This document shows, piece by piece, positions 1-8,007 of a stretch of DNA of 15,288 nucleotides. The DNA is from Cephalothrix spiralis (lineage: Eukaryota > Nemertea > Palaeonemertea > Archinemertea > Cephalotrichidae), in NCBI GenBank assembly GCA_032353305.1, contig JAUCNG010022230.1, positions 9,705 through 24,992 on the forward strand, read 5' to 3'. The translations under genes and the position numbers were made by a program. The notes below the pieces were generated by a model. That model was not told where the DNA came from. It was given only the letters and a program-made list of their open reading frames with translations, and did no database searches. The stretch's first letter is position 1. Every line of letters begins with the position of its first letter.

Positions 1-39
1 AAAGAATATATTTTTATGTTGGTACTCTGGATTGATAGG

Positions 40-62
40 AATGAAAATTCTTGACTTTGAAT
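40..62 (+). repeat. Diverged direct repeat, copy 1 (partner 701-723)
   Basis: Bases 40-62 and 701-723 share 21 of 23 positions (AATGAAAA, three variable bases, TTGACTTTGAAT). In both places AAAGAATATA lies 40-50 bases upstream (1-10 and 653-662). The second copy ends about 100 bases before exon A. This suggests an old local duplication of the exon A flank. The match is short, so chance in AT-rich DNA remains possible. Confidence 0.4.
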
Positions 63-700
63 TCAGTTCATGGTCTTTTAACTTGGAATTACTTAAATAT
101 CCTGCTGCCATCTATTTTCTGTCATCTATGGCATGATCCCTGCCTTAAGTGACTTTAAATGGCAACGACATCTTACTTGTTTTCCTAATGTGGATATCAT
201 CCTGCTTAGCCTCAAACTAGCTACGCTTGTGCTTAGATAACCCAGCCTCTGGTACGGCAGTGGATCCAAATATTGTACTAACATACATGTATATTTTGGG
301 ATTTATTTAGAAGAATAATCGCTCGAGCTTTTAGGATATATAAGTTATGAATTCTAACTAATTTACTTCTTAAATATTGTTAGCAAAAAAGTATACCATC
401 ATGAGTATAGTAACACCGAGGTATGGATCTAGATATGCAAATCTCATATATCCATAATTATATCAATTATTATTCCTTACATAAATAGCCTTCACGTTAA
501 TTTAAGATTTTTTTAAGCAACAAGACTTCGAAAATTTAGATTATGCATGGTATGGGAATTGCCGTAGGTGTATACAATGTGACTGAGGTCGTCGACGATC
601 CCACAATATAATCTAAATCATATTGCCTATATGCTTATGAGGCTATTTTTGTAAAGAATATACTTTGATATGAGTTTCATATTGCTATACTCGTTATAAT

Positions 701-723
701 AATGAAAATAATTGACTTTGAAT
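701..723 (+). repeat. Diverged direct repeat, copy 2 (partner 40-62)
   Basis: Second copy of the 23-base direct repeat; see the copy at 40-62. It lies in the intron about 100 bases before exon A. Confidence 0.4.
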
Positions 724-825
724 ATAAGATCTGAGCATTTTCACTCTCTCCTATGATGAATAATTTAGGTATTTTAAGATATCTTTTATTATTTTACTGA
801 CGTTCTTAATTTTTTATATTTTTAG

Positions 826-935
826 GCCTGGACAGATTACCAGTTACGGTGGAATTCGTCACAATATGGCGGCATTAAAAAAATACGTGTTCCACCCGAA
901 AATGTTTGGCGTCCTGATATTCTTATGTATAACAG
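826..935 (+). CDS. nAChR alpha7-like subunit, exon A (loops D and A of the ligand-binding domain)
   Basis: Internal coding exon of an acetylcholine-gated cation channel subunit, in the extracellular domain. It starts after a T-rich acceptor (ATATTTTTAG) and ends at the donor CAG|GTATGA, giving 110 bp, the size I recall for CHRNA7 exon 4. Read from base 826 it encodes 36 residues plus two bases (AG) of a split codon. It begins AWTDYQLRWN, whose last Trp is the loop D tryptophan of the complementary face. It ends with WRPDILMYN, the WxPDxxxYN signature of loop A, whose Tyr is one of the aromatic-box residues. The split codon AG+T gives Ser with either exon B1 or B2. The exon is single-copy here apart from a doubtful relic near 140-210. 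A frame from ATG 866 is a shadow: it uses a different phase and runs through the donor. Confidence 0.93.
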
Positions 936-1338
936 GTATGATGGTTATTCAAATGTATGACGTAAAATTATATAATAATAATGGTTTATCATTGAATAAT
1001 ATTGGTGTTTTGATACTGCTAAAAATGCATACTAAATATGTACTAAACCGGTTAGTGGTAACAATTAAAACAGATTATAAAATGCGATCGATAGTAAAAA
1101 ATCTTCTTAGTTTTAAGGTATGACTCAAAATAGTCCATATAATGTTGCCTTTAGTTTAAAAAAGATAAATCAAGAAATACTTTTTGTAAGTTTTAACGTT
1201 CAACTTCTATACATTGTTGATTCCAAAGCTATATATTCTTTAATATCTAATATTGTTATTGTGGATATAGTCTCCTAGCGCTTTAGTGATGAGTGCATGG
1301 GTTTCAGCTGCTTTAGTCAAATGTATTTGATTTACATA

Positions 1339-1671
1339 TATACGGGGGTTCTAAATAAGTAACCTGAACAGAAATGTTGATTGAAGCATAATATTAATTA
1401 AAGATAATAACAATTGTATTCGTGATCAATTTCGTGATCAATTATGTCAAAATCTTCATCTGCAATCATGGTCAATATCAGATTGCCATTATTGAAAAAT
1501 GTTTATACATACAAATCAGCACTATTAGTGGTGTTTTCCGAATCTTTGTTTCGTATTGTGGCTGCCTCGACGAGCCACCGTATCATTATCTACACTTAAG
1601 TCTTTCAAATTCTAATTCCGAGTTGAAATCAATTTTTCTGTTTGGTCTTATGTTAGCGGACACCCTGTATA
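1339..1671. mobile_element. Possible degraded MITE-like element with TACAGGGTGTCC-type ends
   Basis: The right end reads GGACACCCTGTATA (1658-1671). Its complement, TATACAGGGTGTCC, resembles the start TATACGGGGGTTCT at 1339. Termini of the ACAGGGTGTCC type are frequent on invertebrate DNA transposons. The left end matches only partly and I found no clear target-site duplication, so the boundaries and even the existence of one element are uncertain. Confidence 0.28.
1421..1444 (+). repeat. Two tandem copies of a 12-bp unit (CGTGATCAATTW)
   Basis: CGTGATCAATTT is followed directly by CGTGATCAATTA. It is a local tandem duplication with no evident function and lies within the possible element at 1339-1671. 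Confidence 0.6.
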
Positions 1672-2343
1672 AGTAAGAAGTTACGTTTTGCCTATGTTAT
1701 ATTAAACAATACTAGATATTGAATTTGCTTTGGTGAATAACAAATTTTATCTCGAGCTATTAATATCATATGTAAAGCTGCATTTAACTATTGCATACCA
1801 TGGCCATCTTTTGATGGTTTTGTGTATACAAGGCACATTGCTCCACTGCACCTTAATAAAAAATTTAAGACATGAAGTCATACTTACATTCACATTTTCT
1901 AATACAATTTGTGCACTTTTTCTAAATGCCTGAAAAATAAATTGAATCCAAAGGTATCGGTATACTTTAAATTTTAAATTCTAAATGTCTCTATGATTAT
2001 CTTATAATATGCCATGATTATAAACTGATTAACTTTTGCATTAGGTTTTCACGAAGATCCCAATTCTCCTCTCTTAGTAATAATATTCGTAAAATAATTT
2101 AATGATAAATACCATTTTATATTCAATTTTAAAATCCTAACCTTTTTTAAAGTTCACTTCCTCTTCCGTCTTTTCTTTTTAATCTGCATGAAATAATTGC
2201 ATCCCATGCTATTTGAATAAGATTTGGAATGATTGAAACTTGCACCTATTAACTTTATAGCTAAATTTAATATATTCCAGTTATTATAAAGAAATAAAAA
2301 ATGAAGTATTTTTTATCTAAATTTATTGTTAACTATCATAAAT

Positions 2344-3270
2344 GAGGGGGCTGTATAGCTAATGTCAGTATCCGCTACCCGCTAAGGAAATTTGTCAGTT
2401 ATCCGTATCTGCTAATTTTTGTGCCAATTATCCGTATCCGCTAGTTTTCGGAGCTATTCGTTTATCGTTTCCGCTTGATGATCATGTATAGCAAGATTCG
2501 TTATTCGTAACCGCTTAAATTGATTGGATAACGTGATTCGTCATTCGTATGCGCTAAAATTATAAGAAAAAATACATTACAATATTTATACAACACCTAG
2601 CTATAGTCAAATATACGAAAAATGTATTGAGAGTTAATTACCGAAAAAATTATTTTTTTTGAGCCCTCTTACCATTAAATAACTGATATTTTAAGATCGG
2701 TCTATTTTCCACGGTAGGAAAGTTACGACATTAAATTGTACTTGCAGCGGTTTGAAATCGGATGAGCCCCCATGTTACGAATTCTGACCTTTACCTATGC
2801 TCATTGAGATTGGAACTTAACGAAAAGATTTGATAAAAAAGAAAAAAGTTATATTGAGCGAAGCGAGGCGAGAACATTTTTGAGCTTTTACATTCGAAAT
2901 CATTTATATTCATTATAATATTTTGATACATTTATATTTATACACCAAGAGATATGATATACTATTTACGGAAGACTATAAGCAAAAGTTAATTTTATTT
3001 GAGAGAATTTTTTTTCTTTCGTTAAAGGTAAAAGGTTAAATTATTCCGTTAACCACTTCCGGTAAATTTGCGACTTCAACCTTATTGTTAATCGTTTCCG
3101 TTAATTGTTCGCCTCAATTATTTTATCCGGTATTCGTTTCCGATAAAATATCTACTGTTTGAAAGAAGACTTCTCCGTTAACCGCAATCGTTAAAATAAA
3201 AACGGTTTATCCGCTCTCTGCAGCCTAAAATGGGCCTTATCCGTTACCGTTTAAGAGCTACAGCCCCCTC
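2344..3270. mobile_element. Non-autonomous DNA transposon, 927 bp, with terminal inverted repeats
   Basis: The ends are perfect 12-bp inverted repeats, GAGGGGGCTGTA at 2344-2355 and TACAGCCCCCTC at 3259-3270, flanked by a direct repeat ATAAAT (2338-2343 and 3271-3276) that fits a target-site duplication. There is no transposase frame. Both subterminal regions are packed with diverged units related to TATCCGTATCCGCTA. On the left, cores start at 2372, 2409, 2438, 2471, 2511 and 2551. On the right, related CCGTTA, TCGTTTCCG and TATCCGTTACCG units run from about 3043 to 3252. Repeated subterminal CCG-containing motifs are typical of transposase-binding regions, and ATCCG-like arrays are known in some hAT elements. 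Superfamily assignment stays open: if the ends include the extra T/A pair, a 4-bp duplication is also possible. Confidence 0.8.
2364..2557 (+). repeat. Six diverged subterminal repeats inside the transposon (left end)
   Basis: The units carry a core of CCGCTA or a close variant (CTGCTA, CCGCTT, GCGCTA), usually preceded by ATCCGTAT or ATTCGTWT. They are spaced 29-40 bases apart. They probably served as binding sites for the transposase of an autonomous relative; that role is inferred from position and repetition only. Confidence 0.65.
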
Positions 3271-3760
3271 ATAAATAATATCATATTTTAGACCTTCGGC
3301 TGGTGCCGCTAAATTAATTATTCTAAACTTTAATTGCTTTTACTTTTCACATTATTTGCACCACTATTTTATGGATAAGAAAAATTTCATAGTAAGATCA
3401 AGTCTAACAAGCTCCATGAAAAATGATGGTTATTGTGTATTATGTAATATCAAGTTTTTATAATAGGATGAATGTGTAGGTTTTGATCGTTTTATTAATC
3501 ATATTCAATCTATGTTTATAATATTTGATATGGTAATATCTGCATTTGCTATAGTTAAACAATTTTGTATTTCCTTGTGCGCAGAAAGCTTAAGCTTTGT
3601 GTCTTTTGAAATGCTTTTTAAAGAAATTGTTAATTGGTTGTAAAATAAATATATGAAACACAAATCGGGTGCCATATATTTATTTTGCAACCCTGATAGT
3701 GAGGCAGTACACCAGTTAGCTAAACAATTATTAACTAGATTCTAATTCGGTAGTTATCTA

Positions 3761-3774
3761 ATATATATATATAT
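3761..3774. repeat. Short AT microsatellite, (AT)7
   Basis: Seven AT dinucleotides in an otherwise unremarkable intron stretch. Confidence 0.8.
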
Positions 3775-4701
3775 TAATAGTCTTAATAGACATTTCAATT
3801 TATTTTTGCTTTAGATTTAGGAAAACAACCTCATGAATTAGAAGTTAGAAGTTGAACGTTTTTCTGTATTAGGAAATATAGAATAATTAGAGGACATTAA
3901 TTAATTACTGAACATAGGAAGAAATTCTAATTGTTTTTAATGTTGTTGGATTACTAAAATTTATGCCACGAACTATAAATAAATATTAAAATTATATTGG
4001 GTCTTATTGAGAGATTTTCGGTTTTATTTAACTAATATCATTATAGTATTGTTATATGAATGAGAATTGACCTGACCAAATATTGAGGTTGATTTGCTAA
4101 TCACTGTGTTACACGTTGAGAACGGCCTCAGAAAACAAAAAAAACAGTTATATCCCATTTATAGCAGTTTCAGAGGTCAATTTAATTGAGAATACTTTTC
4201 CAACACGTAATTAAACCTAGTGGCAGAATACTAAATTAATCGCATTGGTTGGTGATCTGTCATGCAGCTTGGGTGCTGAATTTTTAACTACTTATTGTAT
4301 AACTTGCTAGTGAACCTTTTCAGACTATCAAATATTAAAGGAAATCTATCCCACCAAAATATATTTATAATATTCAATCGCACCATGCATTATTATTGAA
4401 AGATATTTACAACACATGCTTAAAAAATGGTTTTGGATTTTATAAAGGTATAGGTTTATAGCTGTTCAGTCTTATTATTTTAGGCTTTTTATCATTATTT
4501 CTTCCTCTATTGTCTTCTTCAATAACTGTTTCATACCAATCTGACCCAGGGACCCAATTGTCAGTATAAACATAATTTGGTATCGTCATGTGATATTATA
4601 TTGGCCAATTAAATCATTTGTTAAATGTGTAATGGTGTATTTACATAGACTCAGAATTGTTTTGCTGCTGAGCGGTAAATATTTTGATTCTTTAAAGATC
4701 T

Positions 4702-4720
4702 AGTGTTTTTATAAAACACT
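4702..4720. repeat. Short perfect hairpin AGTGTTTT/AAAACACT
   Basis: Eight-base arms at 4702-4709 and 4713-4720 with a 3-base loop. It lies just before the larger GC-rich foldback at 4736-4793 and could be part of the same repeat. Confidence 0.6.
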
Positions 4721-4735
4721 TGGTGGCGTTGTTTT

Positions 4736-4793
4736 AGAGATCGCCAACCATTCCCGAAGGCATCGAAGCATTCGGAAATGGCCGGCGACCTCT
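4736..4793. repeat. GC-rich foldback, 23-bp arms with a 12-base loop
   Basis: The arms 4736-4758 and 4771-4793 are inverted copies matching at about 19 of 23 positions (ATCGCCAACCATTCCCGAA against TTCGGAAATGGCCGGCGAC). The block is clearly richer in GC than the surrounding intron. It fits the centre of a small foldback transposon or a structured RNA segment. Neither can be decided from one copy. Confidence 0.6.
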
Positions 4794-5171
4794 TCGTATG
4801 TTTCCGTAATCAACAACACTGTTGCTACAGTTCGTACATATCATCCGTGTTAAACATACCAATTAGAAACTTCTAATAGCTGTAGATAATCTATGACATT
4901 GAAATTTATCACTTAAGATACTTTTAATGTTTTTTATTGAATAATACTATTGTTAAATAAATTTTTCCTACCAAATAATATAATATCACATGTCAATTTG
5001 CTATGAGGTTAGTCACATTGACTCGCATTTAGTTTTAAACCTAATATTATTTACGTAGAATAATTGGTTGTTAATGAAAAATTTATTTATGAAGTAGCAA
5101 AGTCATTGATGATAATGTCACAAACTTTATTAAATATCAAATCTTCTTTCCATTTTTGATGCATTTTAGAA

Positions 5172-5296
5172 TGTTCCAATTTTATTACCCATAATGCAGC
5201 GCGACTACTTCGTTTTTGGTTATTTTTGTGCCAAAACGAGGCAAAATTACTGAAAACGAGGTTTTGGGTTGCATTATGGGTAATAAAATGGGAACA
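5172..5296. repeat. Foldback element with 27-bp near-perfect arms, 160 bp upstream of exon B1
   Basis: The arms 5172-5198 and 5270-5296 are inverted copies with one mismatch, built around TTATTACCCATAATGCA and its complement. Weaker complementarity continues inward (TTCGTTTTTGGTTATTTTT against the complement of AAAATTACTGAAAACGAGG), so most of the 125 bp can fold into one hairpin. This symmetry also explains similar spurious peptides (ALWVIK) in open frames on both strands. Possibly a short MITE. In the transcript it would form a stem shortly before the alternative exon pair B. Confidence 0.75.
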
Positions 5297-5456
5297 ATGC
5301 AGCCATGTTGTACTGTACATAATTGCGTTAGGCCTATTTCATATGACTGATGTGACCCTCTGTGAGAATCTTGTAGCAAAGTTTTTGAATCTGTACATAT
5401 TTTTTTATTCTGCTTTTTTCTTTACCTTTAGCTTTTTACCTATCTCTTTATTACAG

Positions 5457-5722
5457 TGCTGATGAAAAATTTGACGGCACCTTCCCAGTTAATGTTGTTA
5501 TTCAAAATACCGGACAGATTGAATACATCCCGCCTGGTATTTTCAAAAGCACTTGCAAAATTAATATAAAATGGTTTCCATTTGATGACCAACGGTGTAA
5601 AATGAAATTTGGATCATGGACTCATGATGGCACAAAAATTAATTTAAAGCTGAAATCAGCCGGAAATGGAGAAGGAGGCGATATTTCAACTTATACTAAG
5701 AACGGAGAGTGGGATCTCATAG
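5457..5722 (+). CDS. nAChR alpha7-like subunit, alternative exon B1 (Cys-loop, loops B and F)
   Basis: First of two tandem versions of the same exon. Acceptor is TTATTACAG|T and donor ATAG|GTTTGT. The exon is 266 bp: one base completing Ser, 88 codons, one leftover base. It starts ADEKFDGTFP. The Cys-loop is at residues 33-47, with 13 residues between the two Cys and WFPFDDQ inside. GSWTHDG near residues 52-58 carries the loop B tryptophan of the agonist site. A Gly-rich loop F segment (about 64-80, with GNGEGGD) precedes the end NGEWDLI. It matches B2 at 54 of the first 63 residues, and loop F is four residues longer than in B2. The residue two after the loop B Trp is His where B2 and relatives have Tyr. 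Joining B1 to B2 would break the frame, so the two are probably used one at a time. It equals CHRNA7 exons 5+6 fused. Confidence 0.92.
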
Positions 5723-5778
5723 GTTTGTCATTTATGGTTGCTGTTATGTATCATAAAAATTATGTATTTTATTTCCAG
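5723..5778 (+). other. 56-bp intron between alternative exons B1 and B2
   Basis: The gap between the B1 donor (GTTTGT) and the B2 acceptor (TTTCCAG) is only 56 bp. A branch point placed 18-35 bases before the AG would sit within about 40 bases of the donor. Such spacing is a known way of blocking splicing between neighbouring exons, as in alpha-tropomyosin. That this happens here is inference. The sequence is AT-rich and contains no in-frame coding link between the exons. Confidence 0.8.
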
Positions 5779-6032
5779 TGCTGATGAAAAATTTGATGGT
5801 ACATATCCAGTAAATGTTGTTATAACCAACAATGGAGAGATAAGTTATATCCCACCAGGGATCTTTAAGAGCACATGTAAAATTAATATCAGGTGGTTTC
5901 CATTTGATGATCAAAGATGTACAATGAAATTCGGATCGTGGACATACGATGGGAGTAAGATAAATCTGTTGTTAATAAACGATGAAGGCGATACATCCAC
6001 ATTTGTTAAAAATGGAGAGTGGGATCTGATAG
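5779..6032 (+). CDS. nAChR alpha7-like subunit, alternative exon B2 (Cys-loop, loops B and F)
   Basis: Second version of exon B: acceptor ATTTCCAG|T, donor ATAG|GTTGGT, 254 bp, one base plus 84 codons plus one base, the same phases as B1. It starts ADEKFDGTYP and keeps the Cys-loop with WFPFDDQ. It has the usual loop B sequence GSWTYDG and ends NGEWDLI. Loop F is shorter and more acidic (INDEGDTST) than in B1. It differs from B1 at nine of the first 63 residues, mostly conservatively, and then strongly in loop F. It resembles canonical alpha7-like subunits more closely than B1 does, so it may be the ancestral form; that is a judgement by eye. A longer open frame from 5738 to 6199 is the exon with intron read-through on both sides. 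It is spliced from exon A to C1 or C2 through an ATA-G|GT (Ile-Gly) junction. Confidence 0.92.
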
Positions 6033-7740
6033 GTTGGTGGAATGTCCTCCCATTTCGATTCCTTCCCTCTTTCTTACTTTTTATGAATTCTGCGATACAA
6101 TGGCCCATTGCTAAAAAGAAGGATTTTTTTTTGCTTTTGGTTTCGGATTTGACAGGGTTCTTACACAAAATTGGGTCCCAAAATCTCTTGATGGAGTAAC
6201 TTCCTTAATCTTTGAATTCACTATGTCCAATTAATATTACTTGTCTCCAGAAACGTTCCAGACCCACCCTTCGTAACCAACATATTGTTATGTACATCTG
6301 GGTAATAAGTCAGTTACTATAGTCAAATTTATAGGAACCGTCAAATCGTCGATGATCATCGTGGTTCTTCAACCTTCTTCAGTAAAGCTATATTCCGCCT
6401 GATTTTGACCAAAATTTTGCAACGGATGAAGCAGTTTTGTGTAAATGTTGTTCATAGCTGTACTGTAAATTGTTCCAATTGAATGTTGATATTTGAAGAC
6501 ATTGTTGTAGATATGACACCACATGTCCCTATAACCTTCGTAGCGCCAATATTACAATTACATACTACATCATCGAGAGATGAGTAAGAACCCTGGTTTT
6601 GTAAAACAAATGAGCCAGTGTGTCGTTCTATTTACTAAAATTATCTTTATGTCATTTGTGATATTTTGCAATATTAATAGTTTGATTTTAGCTAAAAAAT
6701 TCTAGATCAAACACATATATTCAAATACAATTACATGAATATCATGTTGTCAGCATCACTCATATTGAATAAATGATGCGATCCTATTTTCATCAAACAA
6801 TAATAATAAAATGGATACTACATGTGGTCAGGGAGAGGGACTGTGCTATGGACAGTTTTGGTTTCGATTTTCGGTCAGGTGAAGGTATATTTATTAATGG
6901 TGCTTGCTATATGTCTTTAAATTGATATTATTGATAGCATAATTTTTTTATACAATTTACTCTTATATTAATTTGGCTTTATACAGTGGCATAACGATGT
7001 AGAGGAATTGTGGAACTACATTTTTTCAATTAGGGGCATCATAGGCCGCCTTACCCCTGATGCTGTCTATAAACATCTGTTATATAACCCATAAGTAAAG
7101 TATCAGCAATATGGAAGGCTACAGTCATATTTTGTTTGTTATATAATGACATTGTAAGTTTTTGTAACAAAATAATGTGGATGGTGTTCTATCAATATAT
7201 ATCCACTGCTTGAAGTATAAGCTTTACCTACTCTAATACCCTAGCTTGATTGCTCTTGCTTCCAGAGCTTTTGACAGAAACAGCTAAGAAATCAACATCT
7301 CTAGCCTCTTTCATCTAATTCACACATTCCAAGTTTTTTTTCTTCCTATGTCCCTACAAGTCAGTTACGCCACTGGATCTTATAACATAGATATTGATGT
7401 TAAAAGCTTCTAATTTTCTTTTTTTTTGTAATTTATTATTTATTATTATTTTTATTTTTTGATCAATTCAGTGTTAATTAAGTAATTGTTTATTTGAATA
7501 TATATTTGCTAAGTTTTGAATGCCACTTTTTTCATAAATGTTAATGAGTGTTTCTAATAAAAAAGAAGTACAATTAAGATGGGATGGTAACTCAACCGCA
7601 TGATGTAGATTTCTTCCATTTATGGTAATTAATCTATTTCTCCCCTGCCTCCCAAAATAACAACAGAACGCACACGTAGATCATAGTCAATAGTAGCACA
7701 TTTTAGAAGCATTTTATCATTGAAATCTATTCTTTTCTAG
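6033..7740 (+). other. 1.7-kb intron between exons B2 and C1
   Basis: Donor GTTGGT, acceptor TTTTCTAG. AT-rich, with a T-rich low-complexity stretch around 7416-7460 and a 12-bp perfect palindrome CGATGATCATCG at 6350-6361. I looked for a third copy of exon B or C by their motifs (WFPFDDQ, GSW.DG, CCPEP) and found none. Confidence 0.75.
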
Positions 7741-7935
7741 GTTTACCTGCAAAGAGGAATATCTTCAAATACGAATGTTGCCCTGAGCCATACATAGATT
7801 TAGTCTTTACACTTCACATACGGCGCAGAAAGCTGTACTACTGCTCTAACTTGATAGTACCGTGTCTATTGCTGTCTGCTATGTGCCTACTCAGTTTCCT
7901 CATACCCCCGGATGCAGGAGAGAAACTCACGTTTG
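7741..7935 (+). CDS. nAChR alpha7-like subunit, alternative exon C1 (loop C, M1, start of M2)
   Basis: First of two tandem versions of the exon with the C-loop and first membrane helix. Acceptor TTTTCTAG|G and donor TTTG|GTAGGT give 195 bp (two bases, 64 codons, one base), the size I recall for CHRNA7 exon 7. Residues KYECCPEPY hold the adjacent cysteine pair that defines alpha subunits, with the flanking loop C tyrosines. IRRRKLYY leads into M1, which keeps the conserved Pro (IVPC). PPDAGEK carries the Glu of the intermediate pore ring, and the exon ends LTF before the split Gly codon. It is about two-thirds identical to C2, so this pair is more diverged than B1/B2. M1 is unusual: it has extra cysteines (YYC, SAMC) and lacks the GF of YYGFN. 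The frame is open and motifs are intact, which argues against a dead exon. Confidence 0.9.
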
Positions 7936-8007
7936 GTAGGTTATCAAACCACTTAATGCCTTCTTTTGTTTTTCTTTGATTGTTTCTTTCCATTTTCTTT
8001 GTTTTAG
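7936..8007 (+). other. 72-bp intron between alternative exons C1 and C2
   Basis: A very short intron with donor GTAGGT and acceptor GTTTTAG. The last 48 or so bases are almost continuous pyrimidine, mainly T, a strong candidate tract for polypyrimidine-binding regulators. It is the only barrier between C1 and C2, whose double inclusion would stay in frame. Confidence 0.8.

Larger units (their letters stand above)
1..825 (+). other. Intron upstream of exon A
   Basis: AT-rich sequence in which I found no supported coding exon. The short exon expected just before A (about 45 bp in CHRNA7) was not recognised and is presumably upstream. The stretch ends in the T-rich acceptor of exon A. Bases 1-62 resemble 653-723 (listed separately). 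Confidence 0.6.
936..5456 (+). other. 4.5-kb intron between exons A and B1
   Basis: Long AT-rich intron with donor GTATGA and acceptor TTATTACAG. Small open frames inside it have no recognisable protein motifs and I regard them as chance. Identifiable contents are a possible degraded inverted-repeat element (about 1339-1671), a non-autonomous DNA transposon (2344-3270), a short AT microsatellite (3761-3774), and foldback hairpins at 4702-4720, 4736-4793 and 5172-5296. I see nothing definite in 1680-2340 and 3300-4700. Confidence 0.8.

Noticed and set aside
866-1123. Open frame of 85 codons starting inside exon A
   Set aside because: It reads exon A in the wrong phase and runs through its donor into the intron; the receptor frame starts at 826.
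2344-2560. CRISPR-like array
   Set aside because: The units are diverged, irregularly spaced and lie inside a transposon with inverted ends in an animal intron.
5087-5379. Two overlapping minus-strand small genes
   Set aside because: They arise from the inverted repeat 5172-5296; their peptides mirror the plus-strand frame, and there is no independent coding evidence.
5911-6168. Minus-strand 85-codon frame
   Set aside because: Shadow of exon B2 and its flanking intron.
5738-6199. Single 153-codon gene
   Set aside because: Its centre is exon B2, but both ends are intron translated through clear splice sites.
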